64,000 nt of DNA from Clostridia bacterium (lineage in GTDB: Bacteria > Bacillota > Clostridia > Oscillospirales > CAG-272): assembly GCA_017461365.1 (NCBI GenBank), contig JAFTYG010000051.1, positions 1 through 64,000 of the forward strand, read 5' to 3'. Both the position numbers and the translations under genes were made by a program. The notes beneath the pieces are model-generated. The model ran no database searches. It worked only from the letters and a program-made list of their open reading frames with translations, and was not told the DNA's origin. Below are positions 53,413 through 61,771 of the stretch, one piece after another (position 1 is the first letter of the stretch; each line of letters starts with the position of its first letter).

Positions 53413-54762
53413 ATGAATGAAAGAAGAAAGATCCTCAATCTGTTCGAGGAGCACAGCGATTTTTATAACGGTAAGGTGAGTACGGGTATCGAAAAGAACC
53501 GAAAAGGCAACGCGATGCTGAGCGTTACCGACAGCGAGGGTAACGCCGTTCCGAGCGCCCGCGTCAAGCTGTCTCAGCGCTCTCACGAGTTCCGCTTCGG
53601 AGCTAATCTCTTTATGCTCGACGAGCTCGAAACACCCGAGAAAAACGACGCCTACAAAAAATATTTTTCCGACGTATTCAATATGGCAACGCTTCCGTTT
53701 TATTGGGATACGCTTGAGCCCGAAAAGGGAAAGCCAAGATACCCGTCGGACAGCCCCAAGGTCTACCGACGTCCGTCTCCGGACCTGTGTCTTGAATTTT
53801 GCAAGGAGCACGGCATCGAGCCGCGTGAGCACGCGCTTGCATACGATCATTTCTTTCCCGATTGGCTGTGCGGAGCGAGCGTTGACGAGGTAAAGAGCGA
53901 GCTTGAACGCCGCTACCGCGAAATATCCGAGCGCTACGCAGATAAGATCCCCACTATTGAGGTAACTAACGAAATGGCGTGGGAAAAGGGAAGGACAGCC
54001 TTTTACGACGAGCCCGATTTCGTCGAATGGTGCTTCCGCCTTGCCGAAAAATATTTTCCGAACAATCAGCTCGTTATAAACGAGACGACGAGCCACGCTT
54101 GGAAGGACCGTTGCAGAGTGACCGACAAATATTACTCCTACATAGAAGCCAATATGTTAAAGGGCGCGAGGATAGATGCCGTAGGTATGCAGTACCATCT
54201 TTTCTACAAGCGCGAGGATGAATATGAGAAAACGAGACTTACCCTCGATCCCGTAAACCTTTATAAGCATATGGATCTCTATTCAAATTTTGGAAAGCCC
54301 TTGCAGATAACCGAGATCACCGTTCCCGCATATTCGTGGGAGAGCGAGGACGAGGAGATACAAGCGGAGGTAATCGAAAAGCTCTATTCTCTGTGGTTCT
54401 CACATCCGAACGTCGAGCAGATAATATATTGGAATCTTGTCGACGGATATGCCCATGTGTGGGATCCCGATCCTGATAAGATCAGGGAGACACAAGGCGA
54501 TATGACGCTTGGTGAGAATTACTATTACGGCGGACTTCTCCGTTTCGATCTTTCACCCAAGCCCGCTTATGAAAAGATAAAGGAGCTTACGCAGAGAGTT
54601 TGGCACACCGAGGCTGAGGCGATCACCGACGAAAAGGGAGGCGCATCGTTCAGAGGCTTCTTCGGTGACTATGACGTGGAGATAGAGGCGAATGGAAAGA
54701 CAGTTAAAACGCAGCTTTCGCTCTCGAAGAACGGCGAGAATTCCTTTGCTTTGACCGTATAA
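53413..54762 (+). CDS. GH10 endo-1,4-beta-xylanase-like enzyme, cytoplasmic
   Basis: The 449-residue product has a GH10 barrel (FRFGANLFMLDEL, FYWDTLEPEKGKPRY, AYDHFFPDWL). The acid/base is E187 in EVTNEMAWE and the nucleophile E301 in LQITEITVPA. WNLVDGYAHVW follows near residue 340. It has an N-terminal beta segment and a short C-terminal beta domain (residues 390-449). There is no signal peptide, so it should act on imported xylo-oligosaccharides. The first gene of a sugar-acid operon, 16 bases before the dehydratase. Confidence 0.88.
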   Translation: MNERRKILNLFEEHSDFYNGKVSTGIEKNRKGNAMLSVTDSEGNAVPSARVKLSQRSHEFRFGANLFMLDELETPEKNDAYKKYFSDVFNMATLPFYWDTLEPEKGKPRYPSDSPKVYRRPSPDLCLEFCKEHGIEPREHALAYDHFFPDWLCGASVDEVKSELERRYREISERYADKIPTIEVTNEMAWEKGRTAFYDEPDFVEWCFRLAEKYFPNNQLVINETTSHAWKDRCRVTDKYYSYIEANMLKGARIDAVGMQYHLFYKREDEYEKTRLTLDPVNLYKHMDLYSNFGKPLQITEITVPAYSWESEDEEIQAEVIEKLYSLWFSHPNVEQIIYWNLVDGYAHVWDPDPDKIRETQGDMTLGENYYYGGLLRFDLSPKPAYEKIKELTQRVWHTEAEAITDEKGGASFRGFFGDYDVEIEANGKTVKTQLSLSKNGENSFALTV

Positions 54763-54778
54763 GAGAAAGAGGTATATT

Positions 54779-56116
54779 ATGAATTATTACTCAAATCCGA
54801 CAGACCTGAGAATTACCGATATGCGTTTTGTCGATATTGACGGCGCACCCAAGCGCTGTACTATCCTCAGAATAGACACGAACCAAGGCATCAGCGGATA
54901 CGGAGAGGTGCGCGACGCATCCTCAAAGACCTACGCGCTGATGCTCAAAAGCCGAATACTCGGTGAAAACCCCTGTAACGTAGACAAGATATTCCGAAAG
55001 ATAAAGCAGTTTGGCGGTCCCTCGCGTCAGGGCGGCGGAGTTTCGGGAATTGAGATCGCCCTCTGGGATCTTGCGGGAAAGGCGTACGGCGTACCGCTGT
55101 ATCAGCTTCTCGGCGGTAAGTTCCGCGACGAGGTCAGAGTTTACTGCGACACAGACGTTGACGGTAAGCACACGGGACACGATATGGGACTTGCGCTCAA
55201 AAAAAGAATGGAGATGGGCTTTACCTTCTTAAAAATGGATCTCGGTATAGGTCTGCTCCTTGACGAGCCCGATACGCTCAACGCTCCGCTCGGCTTTATA
55301 GATGATATGAAAAAATACGCCTCGCACATTCTCAACGTTCAGGGCGGAAGCGTCACGGCGGATATGGTAAAGCATCAGAAGAGCTATTCGATCGTTACCA
55401 CAGCCCATCCGCATACGGGCATACACCTTACCGAAAAGGGACTCGACTTCCTTGAAAATTATGTAAAAGAGGTAAGAGAGGTCATTGGATATGAGGTGCC
55501 TCTGGCGGTCGACCATTTCGGGCACATCTGCGTTGAGGATTGCATACGCTTTGCGCGCAGAATGGAAAGGTATAACCTTGCGTGGATAGAGGATATGGTG
55601 CCGTGGATGTACACCGACCAATACGTAAGACTCAGAAACAGCACGACGATACCCGTTTGTACGGGAGAGGATATTTATCTCAAAGAGGGCTTTGAGACAC
55701 TCATCAAGGCGGGCGGCGTTTCGGTGATACACCCCGACATCCTCACCTGCGGCGGCGCGCTTGAGCTCAAAAAGATAGGCGATATAGCCGACGAGAACGG
55801 CGTTGCGGTGGCTATACATATGGCGGAAAGCCCAGTTGCCTGTCTTGCGGCGGTGCATACCGCGGCGGCGATGCACAACGTGCTCGCACTTGAATTCCAC
55901 TCGGTGGACGTACCGTGGTGGGCGGATATGGTAACGGGTATAGATAACCCCATATTCAAAAACGGATTTATAAAAGTCCCCGAAAAGCCGGGACTTGGCT
56001 TCGACAGTCTCAACGAGGAAGTCCTGCGCGAGCATATAAATCCGAGCATCCCCGGATACTTTGAGCCTACCGACGAATGGAACCGAGAATTTTCAAATGA
56101 TAGAATATGGAGCTGA
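54779..56116 (+). CDS. Enolase-superfamily sugar-acid dehydratase (MR/MLE type)
   Basis: The 445-residue protein has the N-terminal capping domain (RITDMRFVDIDG, GYGEVRDASS) and the barrel with metal ligands D245 (VDHFGH), E271 (WIEDMV) and E297 (TGEDIY). The spacing of 26 and 26 is standard. Catalytic K152 and D154 lie in LKMDLG. Members dehydrate aldonates or uronates to 2-keto-3-deoxy acids. The substrate is not clear from the sequence. Its context (SDR, lactonase-like and RraA-fold genes) favours an aldonate from xylan breakdown. Confidence 0.85.
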   Translation: MNYYSNPTDLRITDMRFVDIDGAPKRCTILRIDTNQGISGYGEVRDASSKTYALMLKSRILGENPCNVDKIFRKIKQFGGPSRQGGGVSGIEIALWDLAGKAYGVPLYQLLGGKFRDEVRVYCDTDVDGKHTGHDMGLALKKRMEMGFTFLKMDLGIGLLLDEPDTLNAPLGFIDDMKKYASHILNVQGGSVTADMVKHQKSYSIVTTAHPHTGIHLTEKGLDFLENYVKEVREVIGYEVPLAVDHFGHICVEDCIRFARRMERYNLAWIEDMVPWMYTDQYVRLRNSTTIPVCTGEDIYLKEGFETLIKAGGVSVIHPDILTCGGALELKKIGDIADENGVAVAIHMAESPVACLAAVHTAAAMHNVLALEFHSVDVPWWADMVTGIDNPIFKNGFIKVPEKPGLGFDSLNEEVLREHINPSIPGYFEPTDEWNREFSNDRIWS

Positions 56117-56122
56117 AAAAAG

Positions 56123-57037
56123 ATGCATTTTAATGATAGAGAAGAGGTAATCGCACTTACCCCGAATTGGAAGGGAGAAAGACTTCCCGACGGCAGACCT
56201 AAGGTCGCAGACAAATATCTTGACGCGCTTTACGGAATGACGCTTGAAGAGGTATGGAAGCCGATATTCGTTCTCGGCTACGAGCATCAGTTCGTAGGAG
56301 GCGGAGAAGCTCCTCTGCAAGCTCTCCACGACGACGGCAGAAAGCTTGTGGGACGCGCTGTTACCTGTACCTTTTGTCCCACCCGCCCCGACCTTCACGA
56401 GCTGCAGTTTACTCGCGGTGCTGAGGACGGACGGAGCGGAAACTACAATCAGTGGGTGATCGACAGCCTTTTAGAACGCGACGTGGTGGTATGCGATATG
56501 TACGACAAAATATACAAGGGCACCTTCCTCGGAGGAAACCTTACCACCGCTGTCAAAAAGCGCACGAAAAACGGAGGCGCTGTCATATGGGGAGGAGTTC
56601 GCGACGTCGAGCAGATGAAGCAGGTGCCCGACGTTCAGGTGTATTATCGCGGTATCGATCCCACTCCTATCCGTGAGTTTGTAATGAAGGATTGGAACAG
56701 CATCACTTCCTTTGGCAGCGCGGTGTGCCTGCCGGGAGATGTCGTGTTCGGCGCGGGCGGCGGAGTGCTCTTTATCCCCTCTCACCTTGTTGCCGATGTG
56801 GTCGAAGGCGCAGCAAAGACTCACGTCAAGGACGATTTCGGATTTGAGATGATAGGACAGGGCAAATTCACCACAGCGCAGATCGATAGGAATACCTGGA
56901 CTGAAGAAATGCTCGATATGCTCCTTGATTGGATAAAGAACGATCCCCGTGGAGAGGAATACAGAGACCTCGATTGGTCAAAGGAATACGACCTTGCCCG
57001 TAACGGTGATCCCAATGATACCCAAACGGCACTCTGA
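56123..57037 (+). CDS. RraA-family aldolase-like protein
   Basis: The 304-residue protein has the RraA/HMG-aldolase core: LGGNLTTAVKKRTKNGG near residue 133, then GGVRD with R160 and D161, the residues that bind the keto acid and metal in HMG/CHA aldolases. It then has VFGAGGGVLFIP. It is about 80-140 residues longer than HMG aldolase or RraA, with added N- and C-terminal parts. The likely role is cleavage of a 2-keto-3-deoxy acid into pyruvate and an aldehyde. Another family function is regulation of RNase E, which this bacterium is unlikely to have. The GGAG site lies in the dehydratase end. Confidence 0.8.
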   Translation: MHFNDREEVIALTPNWKGERLPDGRPKVADKYLDALYGMTLEEVWKPIFVLGYEHQFVGGGEAPLQALHDDGRKLVGRAVTCTFCPTRPDLHELQFTRGAEDGRSGNYNQWVIDSLLERDVVVCDMYDKIYKGTFLGGNLTTAVKKRTKNGGAVIWGGVRDVEQMKQVPDVQVYYRGIDPTPIREFVMKDWNSITSFGSAVCLPGDVVFGAGGGVLFIPSHLVADVVEGAAKTHVKDDFGFEMIGQGKFTTAQIDRNTWTEEMLDMLLDWIKNDPRGEEYRDLDWSKEYDLARNGDPNDTQTAL

Positions 57038-57048
57038 TGAGGTGAGAG

Positions 57049-57777
57049 ATGAAAACAGCATTTATCACAGGCTCGTCAAGAGGCATAGGCAGAGCCATAG
57101 CGCTCCGCCTTGCCCGTGACGGCTTTAAGATCATACTTCACGGCGTGAGCGAGAGCGCCAAAATAAGGGAGCTGAAAAGCACCGTAGAGAAAAATGGCGG
57201 TACGGCAGAGATAGCGACAGCCGATCTTTGCGATCTTGAAGCGACCTCGCGGCTTGTTAAAGCCGCGGCGAACGCCGATGTTCTTGTCCTCAACGCCTCG
57301 GTCCAGTACCGTACACCTTGGCAGAATATCACTCCCGAGGAGTGTTACAGTCAGCTGAACTGCAATTTCGTTTCCTCAATGATGCTCATTCAGACGGCAG
57401 TACCGCATATGAAGGAAGCGGGCTGGGGAAGGATCATTACTATCGGCTCTGTGCAGGAGGCAAAGCCTCATCCCGATATGCTTGTTTACTCGGCATCAAA
57501 GGCGGCGCAGACAAATATGATGAAGTCGCTGTCCTTGCAGCTTTCTAAGGACGGGATCACGGTAAATAATGTGGCTCCGGGCGTTATATATACCGACAGA
57601 AATATTGAGGCGCTTTCTGATCCCGACTATGCAAAAAAGGTCACGGACAGCATTCCCGTGGGCTTTTACGGTAAGCCCGAGGATTGCGCGGGGATAGTTT
57701 CACTTTTGTGCTCCGACGAGGGAAGATACATAACGGGGCAGAGTATATATGTTGACGGAGGAAAAAGCATACTGTGA
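57049..57777 (+). CDS. SDR-family oxidoreductase
   Basis: The 242-residue protein has a Rossmann nucleotide site (TGSSRGIGRAIALRLA near residue 6), NASVQYRTPWQN, and the catalytic S134, Y147 and K151 (YSASKAA). The C-terminal IYVDGGKSIL is typical. It would oxidise a sugar or hydroxy acid, with NAD or NADP. In this operon it is the candidate for aldose oxidation to an aldonolactone, or alternatively for reduction of the aldehyde product. It overlaps the next gene by four bases. Confidence 0.88.
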   Translation: MKTAFITGSSRGIGRAIALRLARDGFKIILHGVSESAKIRELKSTVEKNGGTAEIATADLCDLEATSRLVKAAANADVLVLNASVQYRTPWQNITPEECYSQLNCNFVSSMMLIQTAVPHMKEAGWGRIITIGSVQEAKPHPDMLVYSASKAAQTNMMKSLSLQLSKDGITVNNVAPGVIYTDRNIEALSDPDYAKKVTDSIPVGFYGKPEDCAGIVSLLCSDEGRYITGQSIYVDGGKSIL

Positions 57778-58472
57778 AAATTCGTTTTTTAGGTCAGAGC
57801 GGATATGTGATAAAAACTGCGCACAGTGAGATCGTGATCGATCCGTATCTTTCGGACAGCGTAAACCGAATAGCGGGCAGAGCGCGCTTACTTGACGTGC
57901 CGATAGAGCCGCAAAATATTCGTTGTGATGCCGTGATCTGCACCCACGACCACCTCGATCACCTCGATCCCGACACGGTTTCAAAAATAGATGCAAATCA
58001 GCTGTTTGTCACCACGAACGGCGGAAAGGAAAAGCTCAACTCTCTCGGTAGAAAAAATGTAATTCCTTTGCGTGAAGGCGAGCGTATCTGTATCGGAGAT
58101 CTTGAGATCACGGCAGTATTTGCCGACCATACCGTAGAAGCCTTCGGACTTATAGTCAGAGCCGAGGGAATGACACTTTATTTCAGCGGAGACACGCTGT
58201 ATAACGAGGAGCTCTTCTCTATCGCCGCGTACCGCCCCGACGTCACGTTTATCTGCATAAACGGAAAGCTTGGCAATATGAATGCCGAGGAGGCGTTGGA
58301 AGTCGCAAGACGTATCGGTGCCGAGCTCAATATACCCAATCACTATGATATGTTCGCGTCGAATTCCGAGGATCCGAGGGTGTTTGCGGAGCGCATTAAG
58401 GGCGGCTGTATAATGGAGTTCGACAGAGAATACAGACTCATATCCGAGAACGGCAGACCGCGCCTTGTGTAG
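57774..58472 (+). CDS. MBL-fold hydrolase, UlaG-like (lactonase candidate)
   Basis: The 232-residue protein has the metallo-beta-lactamase motif H58-x-H60-x-D62-H63 (CTHDHLDHLDP) with further ligands in FADHTVEAFG, YFSGDTLYN and NIPNHYDMF. It resembles UlaG, the L-ascorbate-6-phosphate lactonase. Here a lactonase acting on an aldonolactone fits the operon. The GTG start lies inside the SDR stop (GTGA). It is the last gene, followed by a gap without an obvious terminator. Confidence 0.82.
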   Translation: MKIRFLGQSGYVIKTAHSEIVIDPYLSDSVNRIAGRARLLDVPIEPQNIRCDAVICTHDHLDHLDPDTVSKIDANQLFVTTNGGKEKLNSLGRKNVIPLREGERICIGDLEITAVFADHTVEAFGLIVRAEGMTLYFSGDTLYNEELFSIAAYRPDVTFICINGKLGNMNAEEALEVARRIGAELNIPNHYDMFASNSEDPRVFAERIKGGCIMEFDREYRLISENGRPRLV

Positions 58473-58540
58473 AAAAGCGGTGCTATTGTAAAATATTCCG
58501 AATAAAATGTATAAATTTTCAACTTTTTTCGAAAAATCCC

Positions 58541-58569
58541 TTGACAAATCAGGGATAGAGTGATAAACT
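58541..58569 (+). promoter_or_regulatory. Aromatic operon promoter
   Basis: TTGACA (58541-58546), a 17-base spacer and TAAACT (58564-58569). Transcription should begin near 58576, about 28 bases before the leader peptide start. Confidence 0.85.
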
Positions 58570-58603
58570 ATTTGTATATTTTTTAAACAGGAGAAAAGGC
58601 AAG

Positions 58604-58672
58604 ATGAATAATATTTTCGCATACAAATATTATTACCTTTATTTTTATTACTTTAACACAAGTGTAAAATAA
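58604..58672 (+). CDS. Tyr/Phe-rich attenuator leader peptide
   Basis: A 22-codon frame starts MNNI and continues FAYKYYYLYFYYF (residues 5-17), then NTSVK. Seven Tyr and three Phe codons in such a short peptide are far above chance. The ATG follows AGGAG with a spacing of ten. The frame lies between a consensus promoter and a terminator, ahead of aroF. This is the layout of ribosome-mediated transcription attenuation, as in enteric pheA and trp. If Tyr-tRNA or Phe-tRNA is scarce the ribosome would stall and the operon would be read through. This is inferred from layout, not shown experimentally. Confidence 0.82.
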   Translation: MNNIFAYKYYYLYFYYFNTSVK

Positions 58673-58706
58673 GGGTGCTTTTTGTTGCGGATTTTAGTTT
58701 CATTTG

Positions 58707-58733
58707 TTTTATCTTTTCGGAATTCCGATAAAA
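58707..58733 (+). promoter_or_regulatory. Leader hairpin between leader peptide and terminator
   Basis: TTTTAT/ATAAAA enclosing CGG-AATT-CCG. Its CGGAA (58718-58722) can instead pair with TTCCG (58755-58759) inside the terminator's left arm. TTTCAT (58698-58703) can pair with ATGAAG at 58746. These are candidate antiterminator contacts, not a resolved structure. Confidence 0.45.
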
Positions 58734-58745
58734 TAAAAAACTTTC

Positions 58746-58790
58746 ATGAAGCCTTTCCGGTGAAAAACACCGTGAAGGCTTCATTTTTTC
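58746..58790 (+). terminator. Attenuator terminator before aroF
   Basis: ATGAAGCCTT and AAGGCTTCAT form a ten-pair stem, extended by CGGTG/CACCG around an AAAAA loop and followed by TTTTTT. It lies 65 bases before the aroF start and within the operon leader, so it must be conditional. Confidence 0.9.
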
Positions 58791-58854
58791 TGCGCGGTGA
58801 AGCTCTTCATCCGAGACGGCGCGGAAAATATTTAAACAACAGGAGTAAAAAACA

Positions 58855-59859
58855 ATGATCGCAGTATTGAAACAGGGAACAACAGACGCTCAGCTTGAAA
58901 ATCTTTCGTCGTGGCTTCGCGCGCAGGGGCTCGACGTGCATATCTCAAAGGGTGAGACACACACCGTGGTAGGACTTGTCGGAGACACCGCAAAGGTCGA
59001 CGCGGAGCTACTCGAGAGCCTCGAGATCGTCGACAGCGTAAAGAGAATAAGCGAGCCCTTCAAGAGCGCAAACAGAAAATTCCACCCCGACGATAGCGTT
59101 ATAAAGGTTGGAGATACGTCCGTCGGCGGAAATATATTCGCAGTTATGGCAGGCCCCTGCTCGGTCGAGAGCGAGGAGCAGGTGATGGAAATAGCCAAGG
59201 CAGTAAAGGCGGCGGGAGCTACTATGCTTCGCGGAGGCGCGTTCAAGCCCCGTACGTCTCCCTACGATTTTCAGGGACTCAAGGCGGACGGCATAGAGCT
59301 GCTTCTCAAAGCCAAGAAGGAAACGGGACTTCCCATCGTTACCGAGATAATGAACGCAAACCATCTGCCCCTCTTTGAGGACGTCGACGTTATACAGGTC
59401 GGCGCGAGAAATATGCAGAACTTCGAGCTTCTCAAGGAGCTCGGAAGAACGAACAAGCCGATCCTTCTCAAGCGCGGACTTGCGAACACCCTCAAGGAGC
59501 TTCTTATGTCCGCCGAGTACATCATGGCAGGCGGCAACGAGAACGTTATCCTCTGCGAAAGAGGCATACGCACCTTCGAAACATACACACGAAATACGCT
59601 TGACCTCTCGGCTGTGCCCATGCTCCATGAGCTGACACACCTTCCCGTTATCATAGATCCCTCTCACGCTACGGGCGTAGCAAGACTTGTAAAGCCGATG
59701 GCGCTTGCCGCCGCCGCTTGCGGAGCCGACGGACTTATGATAGAGGTGCATAACGATCCCGCGCACGCTCTTTGCGACGGAGCGCAGTCTCTCACCCCCG
59801 ATACCTTTGCCGACGTTATGAAGTCGGTAGGCAGAGTGCTCGACGCTGTTAAGGCGTAA
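58855..59859 (+). CDS. aroF: DAHP synthase (AroF/KdsA type)
   Basis: The enzyme joins phosphoenolpyruvate and erythrose 4-phosphate to DAHP, the first shikimate step. The 334-residue product has an N-terminal ferredoxin-like regulatory domain (residues 1-70, MIAVLKQGTTDAQLENL) as in the Thermotoga enzyme. The barrel follows: MAGPCSVESEEQ near 100, RGGAFKPRTSPYDFQG near 125, VGARNMQNFELL, and DPSHATGV near 262. That domain binds Tyr or Phe for feedback in relatives. AACAGGAG precedes the ATG. Confidence 0.95.
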   Translation: MIAVLKQGTTDAQLENLSSWLRAQGLDVHISKGETHTVVGLVGDTAKVDAELLESLEIVDSVKRISEPFKSANRKFHPDDSVIKVGDTSVGGNIFAVMAGPCSVESEEQVMEIAKAVKAAGATMLRGGAFKPRTSPYDFQGLKADGIELLLKAKKETGLPIVTEIMNANHLPLFEDVDVIQVGARNMQNFELLKELGRTNKPILLKRGLANTLKELLMSAEYIMAGGNENVILCERGIRTFETYTRNTLDLSAVPMLHELTHLPVIIDPSHATGVARLVKPMALAAAACGADGLMIEVHNDPAHALCDGAQSLTPDTFADVMKSVGRVLDAVKA

Positions 59860-59871
59860 AGGGGTAGCGGT

Positions 59872-60702
59872 ATGAAAGTAGGAATTTGCGGCCTCGGACT
59901 TATAGGCGGATCTATGGCGCGCGCTTACAGAGAGGACGGTTATGAGGTATATGGCTTCGATATTGATAAAGCAACGCAAGGGTATGCTCTTCTTGCCGAT
60001 ATTATCTGCGGAGAGCTCAACAGCGAAACTATACCCGAGTGCGAGCTCATATTCGTCGCGCTCTACCCCGAAAAAACGGTTGAATATCTCAGACAGATAG
60101 CGCCGATAGTAAATAAGGATGCGGTCGTCATCGACCTGTGCGGAATAAAGAGCCATATATGTAAGGCTGGCTTTGCCTTGGCAAAGGAATACGGATTTAC
60201 CTTTGTTGGCGGACATCCCATGGCGGGTAAGCAGTATTCGGGCATAAAGTACGCAAAGGCAAATCTTTTCAAAGGCGCGCCTATGGTGCTCGTTCCGCCC
60301 GTTTACGACGATATAGCCTTTATCGACAGAGTAAAAAAGCTCCTCGCTCCCGCAGGCTTCGGAAAGCTCTCGGTGACGACAGGCGAGGATCACGACAAAA
60401 TAATTGCATTTACCTCACAGCTTGCGCACGTTGTGTCGAATGCCTACGTCAAGAGCCCGACGGCAGAGATACATAAGGGCTTCTCTGCGGGAAGCTATAA
60501 GGATCTTACCCGTGTCGCGTGGCTCAACGAAAATATGTGGACAGAGCTTTTTCTTGAAAACAAAGAGCCGCTGCTCTTCGAGCTCGACCATATCATCACT
60601 TCGCTGTCCGAGTACAGAGATGCAATAGAAAAGGATGACGCGGAGAAGCTTCGCACACTGCTTCGCGACGGACGGCTTGCAAAAGAAAAAATAGACGGTT
60701 AG
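59872..60702 (+). CDS. tyrA: Prephenate dehydrogenase
   Basis: TyrA makes 4-hydroxyphenylpyruvate from prephenate, the branch to tyrosine. The 276-residue product has the NAD-binding GLGLIGGSMARAYRE at residue 6, DIDKATQGYALL, a DLCGIKSHIC segment, GHPMAGKQYSGIKYA near residue 118 and the C-terminal helical dimer domain with ITSLSEYRDAI. There is no chorismate mutase or ACT domain. Its place in the operon fits the Tyr-rich leader. Confidence 0.94.
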   Translation: MKVGICGLGLIGGSMARAYREDGYEVYGFDIDKATQGYALLADIICGELNSETIPECELIFVALYPEKTVEYLRQIAPIVNKDAVVIDLCGIKSHICKAGFALAKEYGFTFVGGHPMAGKQYSGIKYAKANLFKGAPMVLVPPVYDDIAFIDRVKKLLAPAGFGKLSVTTGEDHDKIIAFTSQLAHVVSNAYVKSPTAEIHKGFSAGSYKDLTRVAWLNENMWTELFLENKEPLLFELDHIITSLSEYRDAIEKDDAEKLRTLLRDGRLAKEKIDG

Positions 60703-60712
60703 GAATTTATAT

Positions 60713-61771
60713 ATGAAAAAAATAAAGGTCAACGCATCAAGCTCATATGAAATAATCATCGGAGAAGATCTGCTCCCGTCGGCGGGCGAATACTGCCTCA
60801 GAGCTCTCGGAAAGACCTGCAAGGCGTGCATACTTACCGACGATAACGTAGCTCCGCTATATCTTGATACGGTAAGATCGTCGCTCGTCGGTGCGGGCTT
60901 TGATACCGTAGAATATATCATCCCCCACGGCGAGGGCTCAAAGAGTACGGCGAGCCTTATTGAGCTTGTCGAATTTATGGCTGAGAACAGACTGACGCGC
61001 ACAGACGTCCTTGTCGCGCTCGGCGGCGGTGTCGTCGGAGACCTCGGAGGCTTTGCGTCGGCGGTGTATCTGCGCGGCATACGCTTCGTTCAGATGCCTA
61101 CCACGCTCCTTGCGGCGGTAGACTCGTCGGTCGGCGGAAAGACGGCGGTCGATCTTCGCGCGGGCAAGAACCTTATGGGCGCATTCCTACAGCCCTCGCT
61201 CGTGCTCTGCGACTATAAAACGCTCGATACGCTCTCTCCCGAGATATTTGCCGACGGATGCGCCGAGGTAATAAAATACGGCGTGATCAACGACAGAGAA
61301 TTTTTCGACAGTCTCAAAAAGGGAATAAAGATACAGATAGAGGACGTTATTGCCGCCTGCGTGCAGAATAAGGCGAATATCGTCGAGAACGACGAGTTCG
61401 ATAAGGGACAGAGACAGCTCCTGAACCTCGGTCATACGGTAGGTCACGCGATAGAAGCCTGCTCAGACCTTCGCATATCACACGGAAGCGCCGTCGCCAT
61501 AGGTATGGTCATAGTAATGAGAGCGGCTGTAAGGATGGGAATATGCGCCGAGGTAGAGCTTGACGAGCTTCTCTCTGTAATAAAGTCGGCAGAGCTTCCC
61601 ACCGAATGTGATTTTGGCGCGGAGGAGCTTGCGGCAGTGGCAACGTCGGATAAAAAGAGGGCGGGGGACAGCATAAGCCTCGTCGTGCCCTACGCCATCG
61701 GAGACAGCAGACTTTATAAGATCCCCGTCTCCGAGCTTCGCGGATTTATAGAAAAGGGGCTTTGCAGATGA
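60713..61771 (+). CDS. aroB: 3-dehydroquinate synthase
   Basis: AroB makes 3-dehydroquinate from DAHP with NAD and zinc. The 352-residue product has the NAD site ALGGGVVGDLGGFASAVYLRG near residue 102, TLLAAVDSSVGGKTAVDL near residue 130, zinc ligands in CAEVIKYGVI and the two His of NLGHTVGHAIEA and HGSAVAIGM. A short spacer separates it from tyrA. Confidence 0.96.
   Translation: MKKIKVNASSSYEIIIGEDLLPSAGEYCLRALGKTCKACILTDDNVAPLYLDTVRSSLVGAGFDTVEYIIPHGEGSKSTASLIELVEFMAENRLTRTDVLVALGGGVVGDLGGFASAVYLRGIRFVQMPTTLLAAVDSSVGGKTAVDLRAGKNLMGAFLQPSLVLCDYKTLDTLSPEIFADGCAEVIKYGVINDREFFDSLKKGIKIQIEDVIAACVQNKANIVENDEFDKGQRQLLNLGHTVGHAIEACSDLRISHGSAVAIGMVIVMRAAVRMGICAEVELDELLSVIKSAELPTECDFGAEELAAVATSDKKRAGDSISLVVPYAIGDSRLYKIPVSELRGFIEKGLCR

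Noticed and set aside
58573..58855. T-box riboswitch before aroF
   Set aside because: I could not find the T-box sequence or the specifier-loop landmarks. The Tyr-rich peptide with a ribosome-binding site fits peptide attenuation instead.
59008..60393. 461-codon minus-strand frame opposite aroF and tyrA
   Set aside because: The plus-strand genes have full sets of catalytic motifs. The reverse frame spans two genes and has no start signal.
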